From Palaemon carinicauda (Eukaryota; Arthropoda; Malacostraca; Decapoda; Palaemonidae), in NCBI RefSeq assembly GCF_036898095.1, contig NC_090726.1, forward strand, positions 41,889,071-41,953,070: DNA of 64,000 nt, in the 5' to 3' direction. Positions 1 to 10,367 of the stretch are shown one piece after another. Below the pieces are notes generated by a model. The model made no database searches. It had not been told where the DNA came from and saw only the letters and a program-made list of their open reading frames with translations. Position 1 is the first letter of the stretch, and every line of letters starts with the position of its first letter. Made by a program: the position numbers and the translations under genes.

Positions 1-90
1 TTGTGTCAACATTCTCTCTCACTAAGATTGGTTTTCTCAGTTGGTCTTTCTTTCTGTATTGATGTGAAAATTTTGAGCATATTTGAATTT

Positions 91-400
91 TTAACCCTTT
101 TACCCCCAAGCTATTTGGAAATTTCCAACCCTTAACCCCCAAGGGGTTATTTTTTCCCCAGCACATTTTGCAGTATATATTTTTTAAATTGCTCTAACAG
201 CCTTAATTTTTGTCATAGAGAGGTCAGGTTGGTCTCATTCTCTTGGAAAATGCCTGAAGTTTCTCAAAAAATTATCAAAAATATGAAAAAAAAAATTTTT
301 ATAGCATTTTTTTGCAAGGACGTACCGGTACGTCCATGGGGGTAAAGGGATGAGTTTTGTGAAACGTACCAGTACGTCCTTTTGGGGGTGAAAGGGTTAA
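91..400 (+). mobile_element. piggyBac-type MITE, copy 1
   Basis: A 310-bp element bounded by TTAA at both ends. Its inverted termini read CCCTTTTACCCCC at the left and the complement at the right. It has no coding capacity. Inside it carries the perfect 18-bp palindrome GGACGTACCGGTACGTCC. Six copies in the window share the same ends. A TTAA target plus termini starting CCC is the piggyBac superfamily signature, so a piggyBac-derived MITE is the best call. Confidence 0.85.
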
Positions 401-701
401 GAGACCCCGACTGCTTCCTGGCTTTCTTTTTGCTCTACAGTACTGTGATAGTTTAGTTTGGTTCCACCAATCGATTAATTTACATCGTTCTATTTTTATA
501 CTCGGATTGATTTAGGATGAATCTTAGATTTTGCTTTCATTTAGGGTGTTGTTTTCATTTTACACTCCATGTTGTTATGTCCAGTACAGGCCGTGAGGCT
601 CTACCAAGTACATGAAAATGTCTTTTTTTGGGATTCGAGGGTTTTACTTAATATGAGTCTCAGGAAGACCCTAGTCTCCAAGAATACAATCTCCTTGCTC
701 T
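401..701. other. unassigned AT-rich spacer
   Basis: No open frame with splice signals and no repeat shared with the rest of the window was recognised here. Confidence 0.5.
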
Positions 702-1165
702 AAGATTACCAAACAATTCTTCTTCACCCAAGGGGTTACTGCACTGTAATTGTTCCGTGGCTACTTTCCTCTTGGTAAGGGTAGAAGAGACTCTTTAGCT
801 ATGGTCAGCAGCTCTTCTAGGAGAAGGACACTCCAAAATCAAACCATTGTTCTCTAGTCTTGGGTAGTGCCATACCCTCTGTACCATGGTCTTCCACTGC
901 CTTTGGTTAGAGTTCTCTTGCTTGAGGGTACACTCGGGCACACAATTCTATCTTATTTCTCTTCCTCTTGTTTTGTTAAAATGTTTATAGTTTTTAAAGC
1001 AGATATTTATTTCAATGTTGTCACTCTTCTTGAAAATTTTATTTTTCCTTGTTTCCTTTCCTCACTGGGCTATTTTCCCTGTTGGAGCCCCTGGGCTTAT
1101 AGCATTGTGCTTTTCCAACTAGGGTTGTAGCTTAGCAATTAATAATAATAATAATAATAATAACA
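702..1165 (-). mobile_element. (TAA)n-tailed retroposon R2, copy a
   Basis: A member of the most abundant interspersed family in the window. Read on the minus strand it ends in a conserved block (CTGGGCTTATAGCATCCTGC-like, then AACTAGGGTTGTAGCTTAGC) followed by a TAA microsatellite tail at 1,138-1,164. The body includes a conserved ACCATGGTCTTCCACTG block. A simple-repeat 3' tail and variable 5' truncation point to a LINE or a LINE-mobilised SINE. The small open frame at 867-1,130 lies inside it and is not a gene. Confidence 0.75.
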
Positions 1166-1691
1166 AACTAAGTTCCCATACAGACTAGTCAGAGGAAGAT
1201 TTAGAGTCCTTGAATTAGAAATCTCCACGTCCATGTCATTTAAACATCCCATCGAGTTGAGAGCCATCCAGTTATGTTAGGAGACCTTTACCCGATTGTA
1301 TCTTAGTGTCTTTACTCAAAGATACTTGGACATTTTCTGACTGCGTAGGGTTTCTGTGGAGGGGCAAGTTGTTCAGTGGATGTGGAGGGTATTACTTCTT
1401 GGGTTCAAGTATATATGGCAGCATTTAGGTATAAATGTTCATGTAAACTTCAGTTACAAGCCTAAGTACAAGTACTCAAGTAAACATTAGATACAAGCAA
1501 AGGAATAAGCACTGAAAACTTGCTAAGTACTGAAGTTCTAGTACAAGTATGTAAAGATGAACTCAAATAGTAGTACATTTTGATATGTTCATTATTCTAT
1601 TATGATTATTGGAAGTTTAGTGAAAATTATCTAATAATTATATGGTAATGAATATAATTATCTTACTAAAAGTAGAGAGTTCTTTTTTCAG
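1166..1691. other. unassigned AT-rich spacer with degenerate ACAAG-type short repeats
   Basis: AT-rich sequence. Around 1,440-1,560 there are loosely repeated TACAAG/CAAGTA words. It ends in a pyrimidine tract and TTTTTTCAG at 1,685-1,691, a good splice acceptor for the exon candidate that follows. Confidence 0.4.
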
Positions 1692-2157
1692 GCTGAACTT
1701 GCGAATCTCCCCTTTACACACCGAGTTTGTGCCTTGCACGTTAACCCTTTTACCCCCGGGGTATTTGGAAATTTCCAACCCTTAACCCCCAGGGGGTTAT
1801 TTTTTTCCCAGCACATTTTGCAGTATATTTTTTTTAAATTGCTCTAACAGCCTTAATTTTTGTCATAGAGAGGTCAGGTTGGTCTCATTCTCTTGGTAAA
1901 TGCCTGAATTTTCTCAAAAAATTATCAAAAAATATGAAAAACAAATTTTTATAGCATTTTTTTGCAAGGACGTACCGGTACGTCCATGGGGGTAAAGGGA
2001 TGGCTTTTGTGAAACGTACCAGTACGTCCTTTGGGGGTAAAAGGGTTAATACACTGGCCCTGGAACTGGAGAAACAATATTTCTGTGTTAGTCGTATTGT
2101 ATCGGATTCCCTGTTCTATCGTTTCACATGCAAGTCTTACGAGACCGCACAGCACCC
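1692..2157 (+). pseudogene. candidate host exon split by a MITE
   Basis: After a polypyrimidine-CAG acceptor at 1,691, a 49-nt open segment runs to the TTAA at 1,741. MITE copy 2 follows, and an open segment resumes at 2,046. Taking one TTAA as the ancestral target, the left segment (starting A-E-L-A-N-L-P-F) and the right one (containing L-A-L-E-L-E-K-Q-Y-F-C) are in the same reading frame. That frame stays open to about 2,157, roughly 54 codons. Read through, the MITE introduces stops. No convincing donor was found; GTTAGT at 2,095 is one option. The protein is not recognised. It may be a disrupted exon, an alternative exon or a chance frame. Confidence 0.4.
1741..2049 (+). mobile_element. 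piggyBac-type MITE, copy 2
   Basis: A 309-bp copy with TTAA at both ends and both inverted termini intact. The palindrome GGACGTACCGGTACGTCC is at 1,968-1,985. It lies inside the exon candidate at 1,692-2,157. Confidence 0.85.
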
Positions 2158-2242
2158 CCTAAAAATTAAGTTCCTTTTTTTTTTTTGTTTTTATATTCTC
2201 ATATTCAATCCAATGAATCTAGGTCCACAGGGCTTTGTGTGG

Positions 2243-2363
2243 TTAAGGATATTCCGCGAGACGATATTTTAGTGAAGGCTTGACATAACACTTTTGAAGC
2301 ACAGTTTGTCAGTGCTACCCAACTTGGGGACTACCTTGCAATAACCAGTAGTAGCTCCTGGTA
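2243..2363 (+). other. possible exon remnant with one in-frame TGA
   Basis: After a CCACAG acceptor-like site at 2,230, one frame contains V-V-K-D-I-P-R-D-D-I-L-V-K-A. It then meets a single TGA (about 2,281) and continues as H-N-T-F-E-A-Q-F-V-S-A-T-Q-L-G-D-Y-L-A up to CTCCTG followed by GTAATG, a possible donor. It could be two small exons, a decayed exon or chance. The product is not recognised. Confidence 0.25.
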
Positions 2364-3093
2364 ATGTGAGCTATTGCATCAAATATCAATTTTCTTAGAA
2401 AATGCAATTACTGTATGACACTGGGAGTGCTGTAAATCATACCTAAACAAAGAATACTGTACTAATATACTAAAGTGACAATTTGCGGACAGCATAAAAA
2501 TAAACACACTAACTCATGTTGAAACTTAGGAATTTTTAATTCCATGGGGTGTGGGTGGCGTGGCTCTGGTAGCATGGCTGGTGCCTCTGTATCGGCCCAT
2601 CCCTTTGACGAAGGAATTAGCTAAATGGAAGACAGCCTGTGAATAGTGGTTTTCACGCGCCTTTGCTTTATACACGACACCCACAAGGTGCTCGCGCGAG
2701 GGTAGTAACCTCTGCATTCCATGCTTTTATCTTTCTCTGGTATAATTGGAAGGTTTTATCAGAAAAGATATATTAGAAGGACCCCTTTTCACCGGGTGCC
2801 ACAGGTCTCTCCCCAGAAATAGATTTTTCCTTCGTCAAAATCCCTTTAATTCCATTTGTTTCTGACACAATTTGAATATCATTCTCTTGTCTGGTCTTTA
2901 GCAGCTGAAACTCTCCTTGATTTGTTGGAAAAGATTCTTGTCTATTAAATTCCCCCATCCCTTCTCGGGACGTGAGCTGCCGGATAGGGCTATGAACAAT
3001 TAAGCTTAATTACTTTTGTGAGGTAAATTGAATTACAGTGTTAAGGCAAGTTACTTGGAAGTACTTGGTTTATCAATTATGCATTGCCCAAGT
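2364..3093. other. spacer with a GC-rich patch and a diverged repeat (R5-like)
   Basis: 2,540-2,720 is unusually GC-rich for the region and has a minus-strand open frame of 63 codons with no recognisable motif. 2,735-2,860 shares short blocks (TTTCTCTGGTATA, then CACAGGT followed by CCCAGAAATA) with 24,934-25,035, so it is probably a second copy of the repeat I call R5. Confidence 0.4.
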
Positions 3094-3106
3094 TCAGGCA
3101 CTGTAC

Positions 3107-3556
3107 ATACATACATACATACATATACCAAAGGCACTTCCCCCAATTTTGGGGGGTAGCTGACATCAACAATGAAACAAAACAAAAAAGGGGACCTCTA
3201 CTCTCTACGTTCCTCCAGCCTAACCAGGGATTCAGCCGAGTTCAGCTGGTACTGCTAGGGTGACACAGCCCAACCTCCCACACTTATCCACCACAGATGA
3301 AGCTTCATACTGCTGAATCCCTTACTGCTGCTACCTCCGCGGTCATCTAAGGCACCGGAGGAAGCACCAGGGCCTACCGAAACTGCGTCACAATCGCTCG
3401 CCATTCATTCCTATTTCTAGCACGCTCTCTTGCCTCTCTCACATCTATCCTCCTATCACCCAGAGCTTTCTTCACACCATCCATCCACCCAAACCTTGGC
3501 CTTCCTCTTGTACTTCTCCCATCAACTCTTGCATTCATCACCTTCTTTAGCAGACA
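3107..3556 (-). mobile_element. LINE 3' end, (TATG)n-tailed family R4, copy 1
   Basis: A 5'-truncated non-LTR retrotransposon on the minus strand. It encodes the C-terminus of a reverse transcriptase protein, with the motif R-G-R-P-R-F-G-W-M-D-G-V-K-K-A-L and then E-W-R-A-I-V, ending at the TAG at 3,374-3,376. The 3' UTR holds the conserved block TTGGGGGAAGTGCC and ends in a TATG tail. The insertion is flanked by a 13-bp duplication, TCAGGCACTGTAC, at 3,094-3,106 and 3,557-3,569. The plus-strand frame at 3,430-3,732 is a shadow. Confidence 0.85.
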
Positions 3557-3740
3557 TCAGGCACTGTACTGTACTTTTATCTGGATCCAAGCTTGTTATC
3601 CGATTCTTTTCCCTCTTAATCTCTCTCTTTCTTTGGCATCCTTTTACTCTCAACCTGATTTGCTTTTGCCAAGCTTTGTTATGCACATTTTCCTATTTTT
3701 TAGGTATGCTGATTTATTATCAATATAATTAAATATTTTA

Positions 3741-4049
3741 TTAACCCTTTTACCCCCAAAGGACGTACTGGTACGTTTCACAAAACTCATCCCTTTACCC
3801 CCATGGACGTACCGGTACGTCCTTGCAAAAAAATGCTATAAAAATTTTTTTTTTCATATTTTTAATAATTTTTTGAGAAACTTCAGGCATTTTCCAAGAG
3901 AATGAGACCAACCTGACCTCTCTATGACAAAAATTAAGGCTGTTAGAGCAATTTTAAAAATATATACTGCAAAACGTGCTGGGGAAAAAATAGCCCCCTG
4001 GTGGTTAAGGGTTGGAAATTTCCAAAGAGCCTGGGGGTAAAAGGGTTAA
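3741..4049 (-). mobile_element. piggyBac-type MITE, copy 3
   Basis: Full-length copy in reverse orientation, bounded by TTAA, with the CCGGTACG-centred palindrome. Confidence 0.85.
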
Positions 4050-4434
4050 CAGACTGTCAAGAGAACAGAAGCAAATAATGTCTTCATATTTGTGGGATGC
4101 AGCTAGTTAGAAAAAGCCTCATGGAGGGATGTATTGTATCTTTGAAATAATTTTATACAGCTTTAACTTTGGCTGTATGTTTCTGCTTTTTCTGAAACCA
4201 AAAAAAAAAAGGATAGAAATTTGCATGTGGCCTTTATAATAACAATTGTGTATATTCAGTTTGAAGTAAGCTACAGTGACGTATGTCTAAGTTGATGTGA
4301 ATAAGAATGTCATTGATTGATGAAAAAAAAAAAAACATTCATATTTTTGTCTTGAAAGTGTTTGAACATAGTAATCAATGTGCATTGTTAATAAAATCAG
4401 AACACTACATTGAGACATTTTTTTTCAGGCCCCT

Positions 4435-4647
4435 CTTCTTTATTGCGTGATGGTCGTAATGTGGTTCCTTCGTTACGAGTATAGCCACCTTTTCAATACT
4501 ATGTCTACTGTCATCCTTCTTTTCTTGACAGCACTTCTCCTCATTTCCACTTACCTTCTGTACATCACGCAAAATGTGCCTGGAAGTGATAGCGCAGCAC
4601 AAATCTCCTCTCATCATCAGCTTGAAACGGACAGCTTGTTATAGTGA
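4435..4647 (+). CDS. 3'-terminal exon of an unrecognised membrane protein
   Basis: A long pyrimidine tract ending TTTTTTTTCAG precedes a frame that opens with A-P-L-L-Y-C-V-M-V-V-M-W-F-L-R and runs 70 codons to TAG at 4,642-4,644. It encodes a probable transmembrane helix (M-S-T-V-I-L-L-F-L-T-A-L-L-L-I-S-T-Y-L-L-Y), a possible second hydrophobic segment at the start, and a polar tail. The tail ends E-T-D-S-L-L, matching the acidic dileucine pattern [DE]xxxL[LI] used for endosomal or lysosomal sorting. The upstream exons may be those around 1,692 or lie outside the window. The family is not recognised. An antisense frame at 4,405-4,617 is a shadow. Confidence 0.5.
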
Positions 4648-4904
4648 AAAGTGGGACGTTGCGGTCTTTGAGTTTGATTTTTTATATATTTTTTTTCATG
4701 AATAATTAAGCGATGGGTTGGGATAAAGTGCCGTTTGGAATGTTCATTAAATGATATGCACTTTCAGCTTGTTATTGTGAAAAGTGGGACGTTGCGGTCT
4801 TTGAGTTTGATTTTTTATATATTTTTTTTTTCATGAATAATTTAGCGATGGGTTGTGATAAAGTGCCGTTTGGAATGTTTCATTAAATGATATGCACTTT
4901 GACT
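4630..4904. repeat. tandem duplication of about 135 bp covering the stop codon of the terminal exon
   Basis: The segment starting CAGCTTGTTATAGTG at about 4,629 is repeated from about 4,766 with only a few differences. The first unit contains the last codons and the TAG of the exon at 4,435; the second has TTATTG in place of TTATAG. Confidence 0.8.
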
Positions 4905-5994
4905 AACATCCCAGTCGAGTGCCAGAGGATGGGGAATATTTTTTGAAAGTTTGTTTTGGCTTGTGCTATGCAAGAAGGATTAGGTAATTTGACCAGTGAA
5001 AAAATGTGCCTACAAATATAAAAGAAAAAAAAAGAGAATATTTCAGAGTTTCATAATAATATGGTTTGGTGAGAATCACAGGTTTCTGATTTATCATTAT
5101 TTTCTTAGTTTCTTTATTTTTTTCTATTTTCTATTTCTTTTCAGATAGATCAATTATTCCTGTGATACAAATGATAGAGTTTTTATCAGATTATATTGTA
5201 TTTGAGTGTAAGTGTCACATGTATCATAAACTTAATGTTAAGATGTTTTCCTTTTTAATATATGAAAGTAAGACACATATTTCTGGTGTGAGATATACTG
5301 TATAGATATATCGATGATCTTGTAAATAATTATCAGAAAAAGCTAGTTTTAGTGGATCATTTGAGGAAATGAATATACAAAGATGGGCAAAGTTTAATCC
5401 GTTTGGTACACGAACTGAAAATCGCACAAGACATAATCTACGTGGCGTGTGATTGAAATATATGACAATAAATGGTAATATATTGTCTTGTAAGCCTCAT
5501 ATTTATTTAGAAATTTACTGTTGATGTTTTCAACGCTGCCTAACCACAAATAGTATCGCTTGAAACTTATATTTTCTTCTAGTTTGTACTGGTGCTCCTT
5601 TTGAAGCTGAAATTTGAATATGGTACCTTTATTAAATGTAGTGTGATTAGCTTCATGCAAGAAAGAACTGGAATAAAGTTGCTGCTTCTTAATGTATGAA
5701 ATCATACGGATTGACTGACATAAAGGTATTTTTATGTTCTGAAGTAAAGTGCACCAATGCCCTTTTCGTTTACGTTGGTACCTCATTCGCATGCACACTG
5801 CTAAATTGCTGCTGTGGGGGGAATTCTCTCGTTTCCTTGTCATTCTTGAAAAAAGAACCACCATAGAATTTGGCAATGCATGCATGTACGATTAGGGAAC
5901 TTATATTTCTCACCTCATAGTACATCATTTCACACGCCTACATCTTGCATGCCAGCATGCACTTTTTGTTCTTATTAAAATTAATTATTCAATG
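4905..5994. other. AT-rich stretch, probably 3' UTR or intergenic
   Basis: No exon-like frame on the plus strand. A 163-codon minus-strand frame at 5,394-5,885 has no recognisable domain and an AT-driven composition (many I, K, Y, S), so it is treated as chance. Confidence 0.4.
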
Positions 5995-6420
5995 TTTTGA
6001 AAAATCTGGGGTGGTTTGGGATTTTGTTTTCAAATAAAGAAATTCTAATGTGTGCTGTGTATAGTAATTTCTAAATCATTGAAGAGTTCAGGGAGGTTAA
6101 AAATCACATTATAGGGAAAAATAGGATGTTGGGTTTTCGTGTTTTTTGAATACAAGTTACTCATCTTTTACAAATGACAATGGATTTTTTAATTATTTTG
6201 ATAAATCTTTGAAAAATCTGGGGTGGTTTGGGATTTTGTTTTCAATTAAAGAAATTCTAATGTGTGCTGTGTATAGTAATTTCTAAATCATTGAAGAGTT
6301 CAGGGAGGTTAAAAATCACATTATAGGGAAAAATAGGATGTTGGGTTTTCGTGTTTTTTGAATACAAGTTACTCATCTACAAATGACAATGGATTTTTTA
6401 ATTATTTTGATAAATCTTTT
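5995..6420. repeat. tandem duplication, period 212 bp
   Basis: The block beginning GAAAAATCTGGGGTGG at 5,999 recurs at 6,211 with very few changes. One small deletion lies near the end of the second unit. The first copy carries AATAAA at about 6,035; the second has ATTAAA there. Either could act as a poly(A) signal for an upstream plus-strand gene. Confidence 0.85.
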
Positions 6421-6653
6421 GTTTTATGTCATTTTGTGAATTTATTTAGTGACAAGCCTTATTATTAATGCTGTTGAAAGTGAAAATCAGAAAATTCATA
6501 TATAGTTTTTCTCCATTTTGAAGTGGGCCTTTTGCAATATTAAATGGATATGTTGATTGTAGCTGAGCCTATAATGGTACAATTTATTGACATTAAAGGT
6601 TAATAGCAAATAAAATTGCATCTTGTATTGGCCTTTTTTTTTCCATGCAGTCT

Positions 6654-6751
6654 GGTTGAACTTTATGTTTTGAAGAGAAGTAAAACGAGTTTATATTCTG
6701 AAGACTATTGCACAATACTGAAGAATGAAGTCCTGTGTCTTCGCATCTGGT
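6654..6751 (+). CDS. candidate internal exon, product unknown
   Basis: The sequence TTTTTTTTCCATGCAG is followed by about 97 nt and a strong donor, CATCTG then GTGAGT. One frame is open throughout and reads L-V-E-L-Y-V-L-K-R-S-K-T-S-L-Y-S then a Cys-containing tail. Both splice sites are good and the other two frames have stops. The product is not recognised and no neighbouring exons could be linked, so the gene it belongs to is unclear. Confidence 0.45.
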
Positions 6752-7642
6752 GAGTATTGCCCAGTTTTTTTTGCCTTGTCTTTATCTCAGGCTCTTCCAT
6801 TACAGAAGCTAATGGTTTAGTTCTTTCATCTAGATATCTTTAAAGTTCCTTATTTGTTTTTTATTAATCTTAGAATTAGGTCTGGATAGCTTTTGTGCAA
6901 ACAGTATTAAATTTTGATGTAAATACCAGTGTTAAGGATGCCTCCTGTTAACCATGGATCATAACACATATGTATAAAAAATTACACTGAAAAAATGCAG
7001 GGGACAAGAGAAAAAAAGCAATTAAATTTCAGGAAATTTATTTTATATGGAAAGTGCACAAAATTTCTTAGGTGTACGCAATTACAAGGTGGAAAGGGTT
7101 GGAGTCGTTAAAGCTTTAATGAAAATTTATGATATTGAACTTTGGACCGGGTTCTGAATTAAGTCCTTTTATTATTTTTCATAGTTTTTATTGACTATGA
7201 ATTTAACATTTTATAAACTCTCAAAACTTAACAAATTTTAAATACACTTAAGCACTTTTTAAAGTAAAACTTAATGTTACTATATTTCTAGTAATTATGA
7301 TGACTTTAGACCATTCTAACTTGTAATTATGTAACCCTCAATGTGTGCACCTTATTTTTTTTATAATTAATATTATTTTTATGAAACTTCCCTGATGTTC
7401 ATATTGCTTCTACTTGAAGCCAAGTTGACATCTACCTAAAAGAGATCCTTTTCTCTTCTTGCAAAATACTTTGCACCAACTGGCTGTTGATTGCAACTAA
7501 CTAGTTGATGATACGACGTATTTTCATGTACTTTTCCGTTTCTTGTTGACTCGGCCTAAAGAAACATCTTTTTTTTTTTTGGTTAATATGCTTTGTGGTC
7601 TCTAAGGACCATGCCATAAAAGGCTAGAATAGGGAATCCAGT
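6752..7642. other. AT-rich stretch without recognised features
   Basis: No convincing exon, repeat family or structured RNA was seen. Confidence 0.4.
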
Positions 7643-7655
7643 ACAACATAAATAC

Positions 7656-7910
7656 ATACATACATATACCAAGGCACTTCCCCCAATTTTTGGGGGGAGC
7701 CGACATCAACAAATGAAACAAAAACAAAAAAGGGGACCTCTACTCTCTACGTTCCTCCCAGCCTAACAAGGGACTCAACCCAGTTCAGATGGTACTGCTA
7801 GGGTGCCACAGCCCACCCTTCCCCGTTATCCACCACAGATGAAGCTTCATAATGGTGAATCCCCTACTGCTGCTACCTCCGCGGTAATCTAAAGCATCGG
7901 AGGAGGCAGC
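7656..7910 (-). mobile_element. LINE R4 3' end, copy 2
   Basis: A 5'-truncated copy holding only the 3' UTR and the TATG tail. It is flanked by a perfect 13-bp duplication, ACAACATAAATAC, at 7,643-7,655 and 7,911-7,923. Confidence 0.85.
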
Positions 7911-8072
7911 ACAACATAAATACCAAAGAAATATTATCTCCCCTGCTCTGGGAATGGCGTATCAACGTGGAAAATACGGACTCAGTGTGCATAAGGGAGA
8001 CCCTCAAGTTCAGGCATTATTGAGGTTGACATCGCACGTCCGGTGCTGAAATCTTCTGGCTATTGATGACGA

Positions 8073-8073
8073 G

Positions 8074-8107
<34 letters not shown>

Positions 8108-8765
8108 ATGCTAAGCTACAACCCTAGTGGGAAAAGCAGGATGCTATAAGCCCAGGGGCCCCAACAGGGAAAATACCCCAGTGGGGAAAGGAAATAAGGA
8201 AAAATAAGATATTACAAGAATAGTAACAATATTAAAATATTTCTTATTTAAACTATAAAAACTTCAACAAAACAAGAGGAAGAGACTCTAGATAGAAAAG
8301 TGTGCCCGAGTGTACCCTCAAGCAAGAAAACTCTAACCCAAGGCAGTGTAAGACCATGGTACAGAGACTAAGGCACTACCCAAGACTAGAGAAAAATGGT
8401 TTGATTTTGGAGTGGCCTTCTCCTATAAGAGTTGCTTACCATAACTAAAGAGTCTCTTCTACCCTTACCCTGAGAAAGACCATGGTACAGAGGCTATGGC
8501 ACTACCCAAAACTAGAGAACAATGGTTTGATTTTGGCATGTCCTCCTAGAAGAGCTGCTTGCCATAGCTAAAGAGTCTCTTCTACCCTTACCCTGAGAAA
8601 GACCATGGTACAGAGACTAAGGCACTACCCAAGAATAGAGAACAATGGTTTGATTTTGGCGTGTTCTTCTCCCAGAAGAGCTGCTTACCATAGCTAAAGA
8701 GTCTCTTCTACCCTTACCAAGAGGAAAGTAGCCACTGAACAATTACAGTTACCACAGCTAGAGAC
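8073..8765 (-). mobile_element. retroposon R2, copy b, with internal triplication
   Basis: The (ATT)n at 8,074-8,105 is the tail on the plus-strand left side; the body follows to about 8,765. Within it a block of about 122-125 bp starting at GACCATGGTACAGAG occurs three times (about 8,351, 8,475 and 8,598), whereas other copies have it once. Confidence 0.8.
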
Positions 8766-9128
8766 AATGCTACCTGTGCACCAACTTGTCCCCAACCACC
8801 ATCATTTTAAAAAGTTGTTGGTGTTGTTGATCTTCTTTTTATTGTTATTATTATTTGAAAAAGTTAGAATCAACTTTCCTGCTCCCCTCAATGAGGTTAG
8901 GGAGGAGGTAGGGTCTTAAGAGACCATACACCTCCCCGAAAAGCCTTTGTCAAAATCATTTTATTTGGGTTAATGTGCCGTGTGGTCTCCAAGAACTAAT
9001 ATCAGATCAATAACCGGGTAGAGTCGGGGACTGTAGAGGACAACCAAGTAAACAGCTTAACCCCGTGTGTATAGATTAAAGGAAAAACTAACAAGGCTGA
9101 CATTCACCTCATAAGGGAAAACTCTGGA

Positions 9129-9162
<34 letters not shown>

Positions 9163-9221
9163 TTTATTATTTTTATTATCATTATCATTATTATTATTAA
9201 TATTTTTATTATTATTATCAT
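8766..9221. repeat. spacer with (ATT)n microsatellite
   Basis: Unassigned sequence to about 9,120, then ATT-rich microsatellite to about 9,221 with interruptions (ATC, TTT). Confidence 0.5.
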
Positions 9222-9394
9222 TATGACACCCTAGCAGTACCAGCCGAACTCGGTTGAGTCCCTTGTTAGGCTGGGAGGAACGTAGAGAGTAGAGGTCCCC
9301 TTTTTGTTTTTGTTTCTTTGTTGATGTCGGCTACCCCCCAAAATTGGGGGAAGTGCCTAGGTATATGTATGTATGTATGGATGTATGTATGTAT

Positions 9395-9398
<4 letters not shown>
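9222..9398 (+). mobile_element. LINE R4 3' end, copy 3
   Basis: Plus-orientation 3' UTR fragment: GTACCAGCCGAACTCGG, then the TTGGGGGAAGTGCC block, then a TATG tail at 9,360-9,398. It sits between two ATT microsatellites. Confidence 0.8.
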
Positions 9399-9432
<34 letters not shown>

Positions 9433-9448
9433 ATAATTATTAATATTC

Positions 9449-9483
<35 letters not shown>

Positions 9484-9989
9484 TGGAGAAATAGTGAATG
9501 CCTGTCATTATGCTTCTGTTGAAGGTGTGGCCCTTCCTATATCCAGTTTCCCTTTTTAGGAGTCATGATTGAGCTGAGTACCACACACAAATTTTGCACC
9601 AGATGGATTTGTTTCAGGTTGTGTTGAATTAATGCGCAATGCACAGACTCATCCGTCAACCTCTCAGTTCCATAAAATTGCATTTTATCTAAAATTTCAA
9701 GCCTCTGGAATTTCTGAAATTTTGCTCTATAGAAATCTTTTTGAATCCTAAAGGGAAATTAGTGGTATTTGTGTAGTGTAAGTATTTAGATTGTTACAGA
9801 ATAAGTAATTAGATAGTTACAGTATGCAAATAAAGGAAATAAAAAAAATTCAGTGGTAAATGTTCATATTTATATACTCATCTGATTTTTATATTGGTTC
9901 CTTAGATATTTATTGATATTTACAGTATCTCTAAAATTTAAGTGATTATATTTTCTAGGCCACAGTATGAAATAAAGGCAAAATTTAGA
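9399..9989. other. (ATT)n microsatellite then unassigned spacer
   Basis: ATT microsatellite at about 9,398-9,482. The rest, up to the left end of DIRS element A, shows no exon or repeat that I recognise. Confidence 0.4.
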
Positions 9990-10009
9990 TTTTAAATATT
10001 TAACTTAGC

Positions 10010-10164
10010 CGGGGAATATATAATAGCTGCAACTCTGCGGCTCGACAGAAAACACACTCAAAAAAACTCGCGAGCGATCGCTATGAAGGTTGCGGGTGTG
10101 CCCACCAGCGCCAACTGTCGGCCAGATACCACTCTTGTATGTAAACAAAACCTTCAATTCTTCT
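10010..10164. repeat. element A left inverted terminal repeat
   Basis: About 155 bp, from CCGGGGAATATATAATAG to CCTTCAATTCTTCTC. Its reverse complement is found at 16,292-16,449 with few mismatches. Confidence 0.9.
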
Positions 10165-10367
10165 CTGTCGACGTTGACGACAAGACGTATTCATACTCGC
10201 TGTAGAACCTGGAGTTTTCCCATCATATTTGGTGAAGTACTTTATTTTGGTTTGAGCTTTCGCAGTGCAGGTGTTTTTCCTCAACATAAACTCTTGAACT
10301 CTTCATTGAATCGGATTATTTGTTGATGACTTGGATTGTTTTTGGAATTTTCTTTGACTAATTCAAA

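Noticed and set aside
5394..5885. A 163-codon minus-strand open frame
   Set aside because: No domain, no splice or promoter context, AT-driven amino acid composition. Most likely chance.
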